Positions 16,837 to 26,422 are shown, counted from the stretch's first letter. The stretch is DNA of 64,000 bases from Pseudomonas sp. S35 (GCF_009866765.1 NZ_CP019431.1:3844001-3908000); one strand, 5' to 3'. Notes: generated from the sequence alone by a model not told the origin. Program-made: numbers and translations.

Positions 16837-17662
16837 GGTTCAACTCCTCCAGTGCTGCATTGATTTCATCGCCCTTGGGCACGCGGTGGTGCCATTCGGG
16901 GCGGGCTTCGATAAACGACACACCTTTGCCTTTGATGGTGTGGGCGATCAGCACCTGGGGCGCGCCGGTTTGGGTCTGCATGGTTTCCAGGGACTCGATC
17001 AACTGGCCCACGTCGTTGCCGTCGCACTCGCTGACGGTGAAGCCGAAGGCGGCCCATTTCACGTCCAGCGGGTCGAGTGGCATGATCTCGGCGGTGAGGC
17101 CGGCCAGTTGCAGCTTGTTCTTGTCGACGATCACAAACAGGTTGTCCAGGCCGTACTTGGCCGCCGCCATCGCCGCCTCCCAGTTGGAGCCTTCGGCCAG
17201 TTCGCCGTCGCCGGTCAGCACATAAATGCGCTTTTTGCTGCCGGACATCTTCGCCGCCAACGCCAGCCCTACCGCCACCGGCAAGCCGTGGCCGAGGGCG
17301 CCGGTGTTGAGCTCGATGCCAGGGGTTTTCTGCCGCACCGGATGGCCGGGCAAATGAGAGTTGAAGTGCTGATAGGTGGACAACCAATCGACAGGGATAT
17401 AGCCCGCCTGCGCCAGGCAGCAGTACAACCCACCCACCCCGTGGCCCTTGCTCTGGATATAGATATCGCGCTCAGGGTCTTCGGTGCGTTCCGGGCCGGT
17501 ATTGAGGATGCGGAAATACAAGGTGGCGAGGATGTCGGTTTCCGACAGGTCCGCCCCGGTGTGGCCGCCGGCCGGTGAATCGGCGTTGAGGCGGATCACA
17601 TGCCGGCGAATCAGGCGGGCCTGTTCCTGGATCTGGTGGGCGTCGTACTGGAAGGCATTCAT
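16826..17662 (-). CDS. transketolase, N-terminal subunit
   Basis: A 278-residue protein equal to the thiamine diphosphate-binding domain of transketolase. It has NADSPAGGHTGADLSETDILATLYF, the conserved His of GALGHGLPVAVGLALA, and the cofactor motif LTGDGELAEGSNWEAAMAA...DNLFVIVDKN (GDG through N), which binds the diphosphate and metal. The ATG at 17662 has an AGGAG site. It is first in the minus-strand operon and needs the subunit encoded at 15904-16836 for activity. The reaction expected is transfer of a two-carbon ketol unit from a ketose phosphate. Confidence 0.92.
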   Translation of the reverse strand: MNAFQYDAHQIQEQARLIRRHVIRLNADSPAGGHTGADLSETDILATLYFRILNTGPERTEDPERDIYIQSKGHGVGGLYCCLAQAGYIPVDWLSTYQHFNSHLPGHPVRQKTPGIELNTGALGHGLPVAVGLALAAKMSGSKKRIYVLTGDGELAEGSNWEAAMAAAKYGLDNLFVIVDKNKLQLAGLTAEIMPLDPLDVKWAAFGFTVSECDGNDVGQLIESLETMQTQTGAPQVLIAHTIKGKGVSFIEARPEWHHRVPKGDEINAALEELNHGE

Positions 17663-18024
17663 GCAGCGGCTCCTGTGGGGCTGACCACGTGAGATAAAAG
17701 TGCCGAAAGCTGTGTTTGAATATTTATTCAACAGTGACAATATATTTCTATTTAGACGCTGATCGTCGACGCGGTCAAGTGAGCGATCCACGGAAAAATG
17801 AAATAAATCGAAGAAACACCCCTCGGACAAACGGGCAGAATCCCACACGGGCGGGTCTATCCCGTGGCTTTGGCGGGGGTAAAAGCGCCGGTTTAGAGGC
17901 ATACCCGAAAAATTAAGCGCTTGACTTTGACACGGTGTCACTGGAATCTGAATTAACAGTCAGGCACGCATAAATATTCAAAGCGCCTGAAAGCACTCCA
18001 AAAAAAATAAATCAGGAGAACACT
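17663..18024. promoter_or_regulatory. divergent control region of the sugar/polyol locus
   Basis: This AT-rich 362-base gap separates the transketolase-kinase operon from the importer operon. It holds a near-palindrome TTGAATATTTATTCAA at 17716-17731, close to the minus-strand gene, and a perfect palindrome TGACACGGTGTCA at 17928-17940, close to the plus-strand operon; a further AAATATTCAAAG lies at about 17973-17984. These are candidate operators for the SorC-type regulator encoded in the operon. The start of the permease gene has CAGGAGAA before a GTG. No gene is seen in the gap. Confidence 0.6.
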
Positions 18025-19032
18025 GTGGACGCCAAAGCTATTGTCCAGCACCCGGCCGAACTCAAGCCGCCACCTCGCCCACGGTTGGTGAAACTGCTCC
18101 CCAGTAATATCGGCGGCCCGCTGATCGGCCTGGTGCTGCTGGTGCTGGTCTTCTCTTTCAGTTCCGAATTCTTCTTCTCGTTGCGCAATGGCCTGAACAT
18201 CCTTGATCAGGTCACGGTGCTGGGCATCCTGGCGATTGGCATGACGGCGGTGATCGTCATCGGCGGCATCGACCTGTCGGTAGGCTCGGTACTGGCCTTC
18301 TCGATGATGATGCTCGGCTGGCTTTATCAGGACCAGGCCGTGCCGCTGGGCTTTGCAATTGCGATCTCGATCGCCACCGGCATGCTCGCCGGGCTGGTGT
18401 CCGGGGGGTTGATCACCTATGCCAAGCTGCCGCCGTTCATTGCGACCCTGACCATGATGTCGGTGGCCCGTGGCCTGGCGAACATCCTCACCGAAGGCCG
18501 GCAGATCGTCGGCTACCCGGAGTGGTTCACCAGCCTGGCCACGGTGCGGCATTTCGGCTTTCTGTCGGCCACCGTTGGGTTGTTTCTGGTGATGCTGGTG
18601 GTGGCCTGGGTGTTCCTGCGCTTTCGCGCCGGTGGCCGCAACCTTTATGCCATGGGCGGCAGCCCGGAAGTGGCGCGGCTGTCCGGCATCAAGGTGCGGG
18701 CGATTACCTTGTGGGTGTACGCCATCAGCGGCGCCCTCGCCGGGATCGCCGCCGTGACCCTGGCAGCGCGCCTCGACTCGTCCCAACCCAGTGCCGGCCT
18801 GAGCCTGGAGCTGGACGCCATCGCCGCCGTGGTGATCGGCGGCGCCAGCCTCAGCGGCGGCGTCGGTAGCATCGGCGGCACGCTGGTGGGTGTGCTGATC
18901 ATTGGCGTGTTGCGCAATGGCCTTAACCTGCTTGGCGTTTCCCCGTTCATTCAACAAGTGGTGATCGGCGTGGTCATCGCCCTCGCCGTGACCATCGACA
19001 CCCTGCGACGCCGCTCCAGCACTGCCCGTTAA
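18025..19032 (+). CDS. sugar ABC transporter permease, RbsC-like
   Basis: A 335-residue inner-membrane permease with eight to ten hydrophobic segments. It shows the RbsC/XylH signature: ILAIGMTAVIVIGGIDLSVGSV, then LPPFIATLTMMSVARGLA and AIAAVVIGGASLSGGVGSIGG. It starts at a GTG (18025) with CAGGAGAA at the right distance. It is first in an operon with the binding protein and ATPase, opposite to the split transketolase operon. Only one permease is present, as in ribose-type systems, so it should act as a homodimer. Confidence 0.92.
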   Translation: MDAKAIVQHPAELKPPPRPRLVKLLPSNIGGPLIGLVLLVLVFSFSSEFFFSLRNGLNILDQVTVLGILAIGMTAVIVIGGIDLSVGSVLAFSMMMLGWLYQDQAVPLGFAIAISIATGMLAGLVSGGLITYAKLPPFIATLTMMSVARGLANILTEGRQIVGYPEWFTSLATVRHFGFLSATVGLFLVMLVVAWVFLRFRAGGRNLYAMGGSPEVARLSGIKVRAITLWVYAISGALAGIAAVTLAARLDSSQPSAGLSLELDAIAAVVIGGASLSGGVGSIGGTLVGVLIIGVLRNGLNLLGVSPFIQQVVIGVVIALAVTIDTLRRRSSTAR

Positions 19033-19082
19033 ACCTGTTCGACAGTTGACACCCTCCAACAATAAAACCAGGAGTCACCGAC

Positions 19083-20015
19083 ATGTTCAGCCCCAAGAAA
19101 CTGCTTATCGCCACTGCTCTGGCGGCCGCGACCCTCACCGCCACCGGCACCACCTGGGCCAAGGACCTGACCATCGGCCTGGCCGTGGCTAACCTTCAGG
19201 CGGACTTCTTCAACCAGATCAAGCAATCGGTGGAAGCCGAGGGCAAGGCCAAGGGGATCAAGGTGATCACCGTGGACGCCCAGGGCAACTCCTCCACCCA
19301 GGTCAGCCAGATTGAAGACCTGATCACCCGCCAGATCGACGTGCTGATCTACATTCCGGCCGGCGCCACCGCCGCCGGTGTACCGGTCAAAGCCGCCAAG
19401 GCCGCCGGCATCCCGGTGATCGCCGTGGACCGCAACGCCCCCGACGCTCCGGGCGATACCTTTATCGCCAGCGACAGCGTGGCCGGCGCCAAGACCCTGG
19501 CCGAATACGTGGGCAAGGTCACCGAAGGCAAGGGCCGCATCGCGATCCTGCAAGGCCAGCTCGGCACCACCCCGGAAAATGATCGCGCCAAGGGTTTCGA
19601 AGAGGGCCTCAAAGCCTTCCCAGACCTCAAGGTCGTGGCCCAGCAACCCGCCGAATGGGCCCAGGACAAAGGCTTTGCCGTGGCCCAGGACCTGCTTCAG
19701 CGTGACCCGAATATCACCGTATTCTTCGGCCGCGCCGACGCTATGGCCCTGGGCGCTGCCCAAGCGGTGAAAGTCGGCAACCTCGATCACAAAGTCGTGG
19801 TGGTCGGGTTTGACGGCGACGTCGCCGGGCTCAAGGCCGTCGAAAGCGGCGTGCTCAATGCGACCATGACCCAGCAGACCCAGAAAATGGGGCGCCTGGC
19901 CGTGGCCTCGGCGATTGACCTGAAGGCCGGCAAAGCCGTACCCAAGGAACAACTGCTGCCCACCGTGCTGACCACCAAAGAAAACGTCGCGCCGTTCCTG
20001 CAACAGCACCCGTAA
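19083..20015 (+). CDS. sugar ABC transporter substrate-binding protein, RbsB-like
   Basis: A 310-residue periplasmic protein with a cleavable signal peptide of about 24 residues (ending TTWA). It has the periplasmic-binding-protein type I features KDLTIGLAVANLQADFFNQI, DAQGNSSTQVSQIEDLI and VIAVDRNAPD, and FGRADAMALGAAQAV in the second lobe. These are typical of the ribose/galactofuranose/polyol clade. It sits between the permease and ATPase genes. It is the part that decides the substrate, so binding tests on it would identify the nutrient. Confidence 0.92.
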   Translation: MFSPKKLLIATALAAATLTATGTTWAKDLTIGLAVANLQADFFNQIKQSVEAEGKAKGIKVITVDAQGNSSTQVSQIEDLITRQIDVLIYIPAGATAAGVPVKAAKAAGIPVIAVDRNAPDAPGDTFIASDSVAGAKTLAEYVGKVTEGKGRIAILQGQLGTTPENDRAKGFEEGLKAFPDLKVVAQQPAEWAQDKGFAVAQDLLQRDPNITVFFGRADAMALGAAQAVKVGNLDHKVVVVGFDGDVAGLKAVESGVLNATMTQQTQKMGRLAVASAIDLKAGKAVPKEQLLPTVLTTKENVAPFLQQHP

Positions 20016-20030
20016 GCCTTGGAGGTCGTC

Positions 20031-21542
20031 ATGCAAGCAGCCGCTCTGGACACAGCCCACGCCGAACCGGTGCTGTGCCTGCGCAACATCAGCAAGGCCT
20101 ACGGGCCGGTGCAGGTGCTGTCGCAGGTGAACGTGGATATTCGCCCTGGTGAAGTGCTGGCCCTGCTCGGTGAGAACGGTGCCGGTAAATCGACCTTGTC
20201 GTCGATCATCGCGGGCCTCGTGCAACCCGAAGCCGGGGGCAGCATGACCTGGCTCGGCGCGCCGTATGCACCCGCCTCGCCAGGCGCGGCGCTGAGCGCC
20301 GGTATCGGCCTGATCCACCAGGAAATCCGCCTGCTGCCGCAATTGTCGATCGCCGAGAACATCTTCGTCGGTCGCCTGCCCATGCGTCATGGGCGGGTCG
20401 ACCGCGACTACATCGAGGCCCAGGCGCAGATCCAACTGGAGCGCCTGGGCCTCAACGTGCCGGCGTCACGCAAGGTCGAAGGCCTGAGCGTGGCGGCCCA
20501 GCAATTGGTGGAAATCGCCAAAGCCCTGACGCTGAAGGCCAGCCTGCTGATTCTCGACGAACCCACCGCCGCGCTGGGCGCCGAAGAAACCGAGCTGCTG
20601 TTCAAGCAGGTCGAACGGCTGAAAGCCGATGGTGTGTCGTTTATCTATATCAGCCACCGCCTGGAAGAAATCGCACGCATCGCCGACCGTGTACTGGTGT
20701 TGCGCGACGGGCGCCAGATCGCCCTGCACGCCAGCGCACAAGTGCCGGTGCGTGAGCTGGTGGAACAGATGGTCGGGCGCAGCCTGGAACGGATTTTCCC
20801 CACCTTGCAAGCGCCGCAGGACCCAGTGATGTTGCAGGTCAAAGACTTGAGTTGCCGTGAGTTTGCCCTGCACGGCATCGACTTCAGCGTGCGCGCCGGC
20901 GAAGTATTTGGCATTGCCGGGGTGGTCGGCGCTGGGCGTACGGAGCTGGTGCGTACCATTGCCGGCGCGGCCCAGGACATCCAAGGCCACATGGTGCTGG
21001 ACGGCGAAGTGCGTCAGTTGCGCTCGCCCTTCGAGGCCATCCAGGCCGGTGTGGTGCTGGTGCCCGAAGACCGCAAGCAGCAAGGCGTGGTGGTGGAACA
21101 TCGCATCGAAGACAACCTGATCTACGGCAACACCGACCTGCTGGATAAACGCGGCTGGGTGTTCCCTGCCGCGCTGCGTGAATTCGCCCGTACGGCGGTG
21201 GCGCGCCTCGGCGTGAAAGGCGCGCCACAGGCACGGATTTCCAGCTTGTCTGGCGGCAACCAGCAGAAAGTGATCATTGCCAAGTGGCTGGCGCGCAATC
21301 CCAAGGTGTTCATTCTGGACGAGCCGACGCGAGGCATCGACGTGGGTGCGCGGGCGGCGATTTATGAAGTGATCGCGGACCTGGCGGCCAAGGGCATGGC
21401 GGTGATTGTGGTCAGCTCCGACCTGGATGAAGTGCTGGGGCTTTCACACCGAGTGATGGTGATGAGCCGAGGCCGGCAGATGGGAATCCTGGAGCGCGGC
21501 GAGGCCACACCGGTGTCGGTGATGGAAATGGCCACCGCGTAA
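20031..21542 (+). CDS. sugar ABC transporter ATPase, RbsA/MglA-like
   Basis: A 503-residue ATPase with two ABC domains. The first has Walker A GENGAGKST and Walker B LLILDEPTAALG. The second has a degenerate Walker A (GVVGAGRTEL), signature LSGGNQQKV, and Walker B VFILDEPTRGIDVG. This tandem layout with a degenerate second P-loop is usual for monosaccharide importers. The ATG at 20031 has GGAGG at the right distance; a TTG at 20019 is less likely. It follows the binding protein gene by 15 bases. Confidence 0.93.
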   Translation: MQAAALDTAHAEPVLCLRNISKAYGPVQVLSQVNVDIRPGEVLALLGENGAGKSTLSSIIAGLVQPEAGGSMTWLGAPYAPASPGAALSAGIGLIHQEIRLLPQLSIAENIFVGRLPMRHGRVDRDYIEAQAQIQLERLGLNVPASRKVEGLSVAAQQLVEIAKALTLKASLLILDEPTAALGAEETELLFKQVERLKADGVSFIYISHRLEEIARIADRVLVLRDGRQIALHASAQVPVRELVEQMVGRSLERIFPTLQAPQDPVMLQVKDLSCREFALHGIDFSVRAGEVFGIAGVVGAGRTELVRTIAGAAQDIQGHMVLDGEVRQLRSPFEAIQAGVVLVPEDRKQQGVVVEHRIEDNLIYGNTDLLDKRGWVFPAALREFARTAVARLGVKGAPQARISSLSGGNQQKVIIAKWLARNPKVFILDEPTRGIDVGARAAIYEVIADLAAKGMAVIVVSSDLDEVLGLSHRVMVMSRGRQMGILERGEATPVSVMEMATA

Positions 21543-21589
21543 CCCCCTCCCACATTGGATAGCGGCGATTTCAAATAACGGAGTAATTC

Positions 21590-22354
21590 ATGCAGCTTTT
21601 TAGTCTTCAGGGCCAAGTGGCCTTTGTCACCGGCGCCGGCAGCGGCATCGGCCAAGCCATCGCGGTAGGTTTGGCCGAAGCCGGCGCCGATGTGGCGTGT
21701 TTTGACCTGCCCGGCAGCCCCGGTATCGCCAGCACCGTGGAACGTATCCAGGCCATTGGCCGTCGCGCCCTGGCCCTGAGCGGCACCGTCACCGAGCGCG
21801 CCGCGCTGGATGCTGCGGTAGCACGCACCGAACAAGAACTGGGCGAACTCAGCGTCGCGGTCAACTGCGCCGGCATCGCCAACGCCCAGGCCGCCGAGGA
21901 CCTGGAGCTGCAACGCTGGCAGGCCACCCTGGACATCAACCTCACCGGCATCTTCCTTAGTTGCCAGGCCCAGGCCGCCGTGATGCTCCCGCGTGGCAAA
22001 GGCGCGATCGTCAATATCGCCTCCATGTCCGGCAGCATCGTCAATCGCGGCCTGTTGCAGGCGCACTACAACACCTCCAAGGCCGGGGTGATTCACCTGA
22101 GCAAAAGCCTGGCGATGGAATGGGCCGACAAGGGCCTGCGGGTGAACTGCATCAGCCCCGGCTACACCGCCACGCCGATGAACTCGCGCCCGGAAGTCGC
22201 CGACCAGGTGAAGATCTTTGAACAGACCACGCCTATGGGCCGCATGGCCAGCGTGGAAGAAATGGTTGGCCCGGCGATCTTTTTGGTCAGCCAGGCTTCG
22301 TCTTTCTGCACCGGCGTCGACCTGTTGGTCGATGGCGGCTTTGTCTGCTGGTAG
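21590..22354 (+). CDS. short-chain dehydrogenase (polyol/ketose type)
   Basis: A 254-residue NAD(P)-dependent oxidoreductase of the classical SDR family. The cofactor motif is VTGAGSGIGQAIAVG, with Asp after the second strand (CFDLPG), which suggests NAD. The active site has NCAGIAN, IASMSG (Ser) and YNTSKAG (YxxxK). The end, GVDLLVDGGFVCW, is like sugar-alcohol dehydrogenases of the arabinitol/threitol/sorbose clade. It lies in the importer operon, 47 bases after the ATPase gene, with GGAG before the ATG. It probably oxidises the imported alditol to a ketose for the FGGY kinase. Exact substrate unknown. Confidence 0.9.
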   Translation: MQLFSLQGQVAFVTGAGSGIGQAIAVGLAEAGADVACFDLPGSPGIASTVERIQAIGRRALALSGTVTERAALDAAVARTEQELGELSVAVNCAGIANAQAAEDLELQRWQATLDINLTGIFLSCQAQAAVMLPRGKGAIVNIASMSGSIVNRGLLQAHYNTSKAGVIHLSKSLAMEWADKGLRVNCISPGYTATPMNSRPEVADQVKIFEQTTPMGRMASVEEMVGPAIFLVSQASSFCTGVDLLVDGGFVCW

Positions 22355-22363
22355 GAGTTGATC

Positions 22364-23164
22364 ATGTCCCAACGATTTCGCGGTAAAACGGTAGTGATCA
22401 CCGGCGCCTGCCGTGGCATCGGCGCCGGCATTGCCGAGCGCTTCGCCCAGGAAGGCGCCCACCTGGTACTGGCCTCCAACGACCTGGAGCGCGTGACCTT
22501 CACCGCCGAGCAACTGGCCCGGGAATACGGCGTGAGCACCCTCGCCCTCGGCATCGATGTCACCGACGAAAGCGATATCGAACGCCTCTACCGCGAAGGC
22601 CACGCCCGCTTCGGCAGCATTGACGTGTCGGTGCAGAACGCCGGCATCATCACCATCGACCACTACGACACCATGCCCCGCGCCGATTTCGACAAGGTGC
22701 TGCAGGTCAACACCACTGGCGTGTGGCTGGGCTGCCGGGAAGCCGCCAAGTACATGGTCAAGCAAGGCAGCGGCCGCTTGATCAACACCTCGTCCGGCCA
22801 GGGTCGTCAGGGGTTCATTTACACGCCCCACTATGCCGCCAGCAAAATGGGCGTGATCGGTATCACCCAGAGCCTGTCCCTGGAGCTGGCGCGGCACAAC
22901 ATCACGGTCAACGCGTTTTGCCCCGGCATCATCGAAAGCGAGATGTGGGACTACAACGACCGCGTGTGGGGCGAGATCCTCAGCACCGACGAAAAACGCT
23001 ACGCCAAGGGCGAGTTGATGGCCGAATGGGTCAAGAACATCCCCCTGCGTCGTGCTGGCAAACCCTCGGATGTAGCCGGTTTGGTGGCCTTCCTGGCTTC
23101 GGATGACGCGGCCTACCTGACCGGCCAGGCGATCAATATCGACGGCGGCCTGATCATGTCGTAA
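22364..23164 (+). CDS. short-chain dehydrogenase, second of the pair
   Basis: A 266-residue SDR enzyme with VITGACRGIGAGIAERFA, QNAGIITID, INTSSGQGRQG and YAASKMG (YxxxK). It resembles sorbitol/galactitol dehydrogenase-type SDRs, with a longer substrate loop at residues about 190-225 (PGIIESEMWDYNDRVW). After the cofactor motif comes an Asn instead of Asp or Arg (LASNDLE), so the preferred cofactor is unclear. The ATG at 22364 has TAGGAG. It follows the first SDR gene by nine bases. The two SDRs may act on different alditols, or one after the other on a single substrate. Confidence 0.9.
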   Translation: MSQRFRGKTVVITGACRGIGAGIAERFAQEGAHLVLASNDLERVTFTAEQLAREYGVSTLALGIDVTDESDIERLYREGHARFGSIDVSVQNAGIITIDHYDTMPRADFDKVLQVNTTGVWLGCREAAKYMVKQGSGRLINTSSGQGRQGFIYTPHYAASKMGVIGITQSLSLELARHNITVNAFCPGIIESEMWDYNDRVWGEILSTDEKRYAKGELMAEWVKNIPLRRAGKPSDVAGLVAFLASDDAAYLTGQAINIDGGLIMS

Positions 23165-23209
23165 GGGTTTGGTATCCTCACCCGCATTGATGTCATCACT
23201 GAGGCCTTC

Positions 23210-24163
23210 ATGAGCCAGATCGAAGAACAGCGCCTGATCACCAAGATCGCGAGCCTCTATTACGAAGAAGGGCTCAAGCAGTCCGAAATCTCCACGCAAC
23301 TGGACCTGTCCCAGTCCTTTATCAGCCGCGCCCTGCGCCGGGCGCTGGCGGAGGGTGTGGTGAAGATCAGCGTGATGCGCCTGCAAGGCCTGCACCTGGA
23401 GCTCGAAAGCCAATTGCAACGCCGCTACGGCGTGCGCCGGGTGATCGTGGTGGAAGCCACCGAGCCCAGCAGTGATGAAAGCATCAAGCAAGCCATCGGC
23501 TCGGCCGCCGCGCACTACCTGGAAACCAGCCTATCGCCCCAGGACCGTATCGGCATTTCGTCGTGGAGCAGCACCATTCGCGCAATGGTCGGCCACCTGC
23601 ATGCGCAGCCGGGCAAGCAAGGTGCCGAGGAAGTCGTGCAACTGCTCGGCGGCGTCGGCCACAAGGGCGCGTTCGAAGCCACCCTGCTCACCCAGCGCCT
23701 GGCCACCCTGCTCAACTGCCCGGCGTATTTGCTGCCGTCCCAAAGCATCGAGCAATCGGTGCAGAGCAAGCAGCGCATCGTGCAGATGGAAGAGGTCAAG
23801 GAAGTGCTGCAACGCTTTGACAGCATCACCCTGGCGATTGTCGGCATCGGCGACCTGGAACCCTCGCAACTGCTGCGCAACAGCGGCAACTACTACACCG
23901 AAGACATGCTGCGCCTGCTGGCCGAGCGCGGTGCAGTGGGCGATATCTGCCTGCGCTACTTCGACGCCCAGGGCAAACCGGTGCTGGAAGAAGATGAAGA
24001 ATTCGTGGTCTCGGTAGCGCTGCCCAAGTTGCGCAGCATCCACCGCGTGCTCGGCCTGGCTGGCGGCATGAACAAGGTCCAGGCGATTCGCGGCGCGCTC
24101 AAGGGCGGCTACCTCGACATCCTGATCACCGACCTGGATACCGCACAGGCCCTCAACCAATAA
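23210..24163 (+). CDS. SorC/DeoR-type sugar-binding transcriptional regulator
   Basis: A 317-residue regulator of the SorC family. The N-terminal helix-turn-helix is KIASLYYEEGLKQSEISTQLDLSQSFISRALRRA. The C-terminal sugar-phosphate-binding domain has the family features IGISSWSSTIRAMV (the G-S/T effector loop), QLLGGVGHKGAFEATLLTQRLA and LAGGMNKVQAIRGALKGGYLDILITD. Regulators of this family respond to a phosphorylated sugar made by the pathway they control. It lies inside the operon between the second SDR and transaldolase, and the palindromes at 17716-17731 and 17928-17940 are candidate sites. Confidence 0.92.
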   Translation: MSQIEEQRLITKIASLYYEEGLKQSEISTQLDLSQSFISRALRRALAEGVVKISVMRLQGLHLELESQLQRRYGVRRVIVVEATEPSSDESIKQAIGSAAAHYLETSLSPQDRIGISSWSSTIRAMVGHLHAQPGKQGAEEVVQLLGGVGHKGAFEATLLTQRLATLLNCPAYLLPSQSIEQSVQSKQRIVQMEEVKEVLQRFDSITLAIVGIGDLEPSQLLRNSGNYYTEDMLRLLAERGAVGDICLRYFDAQGKPVLEEDEEFVVSVALPKLRSIHRVLGLAGGMNKVQAIRGALKGGYLDILITDLDTAQALNQ

Positions 24164-24187
24164 CCTTTTATTTGGAGACGGCCGCTC

Positions 24188-25111
24188 ATGACGTCCAAGC
24201 TCGAACAACTCAAGCAATTCACCACCGTGGTCTGCGACACCGGCGACCTGGAAGCCATCAGCCGCCTGCGGCCGGTGGACGCCACCACCAACCCGTCACT
24301 GCTGCTCAAGGCCGCTGCCATTACGCAATACGCCGAGCTGCTGCGCACTGCCGTGAGCGTGTCCAAAGGCGACGTCGGCCTGGCCTGCGATCGCTTCGCG
24401 GTGTCGGTAGGTTGCGGCATCCTCAAGGTGATTCCGGGGCGCATTTCCACCGAAGTCGACGCACGCCTGTCCTTCGATGAAGACGCGCTGTGGGCCAAGG
24501 CCAACCAGTTGATCGCCCTGTACGACCAGGCCGGCGTCGGCCGCGACCGCGTGCTGATCAAACTGGCCTCCACTTGGGAAGGCATCCGCACCGCCGAACG
24601 CCTGGAAAAAGCCGGCATCCAGACCAACCTCACCCTGCTGTTCTCCTTCGCCCAGGCCCAGGCCTGCGCCGACGCCGGGGTGTTTTTGATCTCGCCGTTC
24701 GTGGGCCGCATCTACGACTGGTACCGCAAGAGCACCGGCCTGGACTACACCGGGGCCGAAGACCCGGGCGTGCAGTCGGTGACGCGCATCTACAACTACT
24801 ACAAAGCCAACGCCATCCCGACCGTGGTGATGGGCGCCAGCTTCCGCACCCTCAGCCAGATCGAACAACTGGCCGGCTGCGACCGCCTGACCATCAGCCC
24901 GGACCTGCTGCAAAAACTCGCCGAAGACAACGGCCCGCTGGAACGCAAACTGCAACCGGGAGCGACGGGTGAAGCGCGCCAATCGTTGACCGAAGCGCAG
25001 TTCCGTTGGGCGTCGAATGAAGACGCGATGGCCACCGAGAAACTGGCGGAGGGCATTCGCCAGTTTGCGCGGGATCAGGAGAAGTTGGAGGCGGTATTGG
25101 CAGGGCTGTAA
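24188..25111 (+). CDS. tal: transaldolase
   Basis: A 307-residue class I transaldolase (alpha/beta barrel) that moves a dihydroxyacetone unit from sedoheptulose 7-phosphate or a similar donor to glyceraldehyde 3-phosphate. The Schiff-base lysine is in [13 protein letters not shown] (about Lys131), and the early [14 protein letters not shown] and later [12 protein letters not shown] motifs are intact. The length fits the TalB type. It ends the importer-dehydrogenase operon. With the split transketolase it suggests that the imported carbon enters the pentose phosphate pool. A second, housekeeping copy is expected elsewhere in the genome. Confidence 0.95.
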   Translation: MTSKLEQLKQFTTVVCDTGDLEAISRLRPVDATTNPSLLLKAAAITQYAELLRTAVSVSKGDVGLACDRFAVSVGCGILKVIPGRISTEVDARLSFDEDALWAKANQLIALYDQAGVGRDRVLIKLASTWEGIRTAERLEKAGIQTNLTLLFSFAQAQACADAGVFLISPFVGRIYDWYRKSTGLDYTGAEDPGVQSVTRIYNYYKANAIPTVVMGASFRTLSQIEQLAGCDRLTISPDLLQKLAEDNGPLERKLQPGATGEARQSLTEAQFRWASNEDAMATEKLAEGIRQFARDQEKLEAVLAGL

Positions 25112-25122
25112 CGCCGTCCCGT

Positions 25123-25150
25123 TGCAGGAGCGAGCTTGCTCGCTCCTGCA
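25123..25150. terminator. inverted repeat between convergent tal and MFS genes
   Basis: TGCAGGAGCGAG and its complement CTCGCTCCTGCA flank a two-to-four-base loop, giving a 13-bp stem. It lies 12 bases after the transaldolase stop and touches the stop of the convergent MFS gene, so it could end both transcripts. The GCAGGAGCGAGCTTGCTCGC word is another Pseudomonas intergenic repeat. Confidence 0.7.
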
Positions 25151-26335
25151 TCAGCTTTGCACTACACCCGTCCCAAACTTGCGAATTGCCAGGCAATACC
25201 CCACCAACGCCAGCGCCGCCAACAACCCGCCCGCCACGCCGATCCAGGCGAAGCCGAAGTGGCTGCCGACCCAACTGCCCATCAGGGCGCCGCCGCCGAT
25301 GCCGATGTTGTAGATGCCGGAGAACATCGCCATCGCCACGTCGGTGGCGTCCGGGGCCAGCACCAACACCTTGGACTGCATCGCCAGGCCGAAGCCCATG
25401 ATCGCCATGCCCCAGAAGATGCTCAGGATCACCAGGTAGGATTCGGCGCCGCTCAAGGGCAGCATCAACGTCAGGCACGCCGCCAGGATAAACACCGCGC
25501 CGACCACGAACAGGTGCGGGTTGAAGCGGTGCACCAGGCTGAACAGCAACGAGCCGATGATGCCCGCGCCGCCAAACACCAGCAGGATCAGGGTCACGGC
25601 GCTGCCATCCATGCCGGCCACGCCTTCGACGAAAGGTTCGATGTAGCTGTAGGCGGTGAATTGCGCAGTCACCGTAAGCGCGGTGAGCACGTACAGCGCC
25701 ACCAGCGCCGGGCGCTTGAACAGCAGCGGCAGGCTGCGCAGGGAACCGGAGTTCTGGCTCGGCAACGGCGGCAAGGTACGCGCCAGCCAGAACACCAGGG
25801 CCGCAGCGAACGCGCCAATGACCAGGAAGGTGGTGCGCCAGCCCATTGCTTCACCGAGCAGGCGGCCCAGGGGAATACCCAACACCATCGCCAATGACGT
25901 ACCGGTCGCCAGCAACCCCAGCGCCTGCACCTGCTTGCCTTCCGGCGCCAGGCGTACCGCCAGGGAGGCGGTGATCGACCAGAACAAGGCATGGGACAAG
26001 GCAATGCCCACCCGGCTGACCATCAGCAAGCCAAAACTGTTGGCCACGCTGGACAGGATATGGCTGGCGATGAACATGCAGAACAGCACGATCAGCAACT
26101 TGCGCCGCTCAACGTTACGCGTCAGCAGCATCACCGGCAGCGAGGTCAGGGACACGATCCAGGCGTAGATGGTGAGCATCAGGCCGACGCTGGACACGGG
26201 CATATCAAAGCTGGCGCCGATGGCGCTGAGCAGCCCGACAGGCACGAATTCCGTGGTATTGAACACAAACGCGGCCAGCGCGAGGGCGATGACCGGTTGC
26301 CAATTGGCTTGGGGGGTTGCGGCAGAAATGCTCAT
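25151..26335 (-). CDS. MFS exporter, SotB-like
   Basis: A 394-residue major facilitator protein with twelve transmembrane segments. It starts with [29 protein letters not shown], the N-terminal hallmark of SotB/YdhP-type drug and sugar exporters, and has the loop 2-3 motif RNVERRKLL plus [33 protein letters not shown] (motif C-like). E. coli SotB exports arabinose and IPTG. It is a single gene, convergent with transaldolase; a role in relieving sugar stress is possible but not shown. Confidence 0.88.
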   Translation of the reverse strand: MSISAATPQANWQPVIALALAAFVFNTTEFVPVGLLSAIGASFDMPVSSVGLMLTIYAWIVSLTSLPVMLLTRNVERRKLLIVLFCMFIASHILSSVANSFGLLMVSRVGIALSHALFWSITASLAVRLAPEGKQVQALGLLATGTSLAMVLGIPLGRLLGEAMGWRTTFLVIGAFAAALVFWLARTLPPLPSQNSGSLRSLPLLFKRPALVALYVLTALTVTAQFTAYSYIEPFVEGVAGMDGSAVTLILLVFGGAGIIGSLLFSLVHRFNPHLFVVGAVFILAACLTLMLPLSGAESYLVILSIFWGMAIMGFGLAMQSKVLVLAPDATDVAMAMFSGIYNIGIGGGALMGSWVGSHFGFAWIGVAGGLLAALALVGYCLAIRKFGTGVVQS

Positions 26336-26422
26336 TGACGGGCGTCGTACTCAGTTTCTGCGCTGATCAAGCCGGCCCAGTGCCGGCCCTTGAGCAGCGC
26401 AGAAAAATAGTAACACGGCGCT

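Noticed and set aside
21362..23515. 717-codon open frame on the minus strand
   Set aside because: Runs opposite parts of four genes with clear motifs (ATPase, two SDRs, SorC). Long antisense frames are expected at this GC content.
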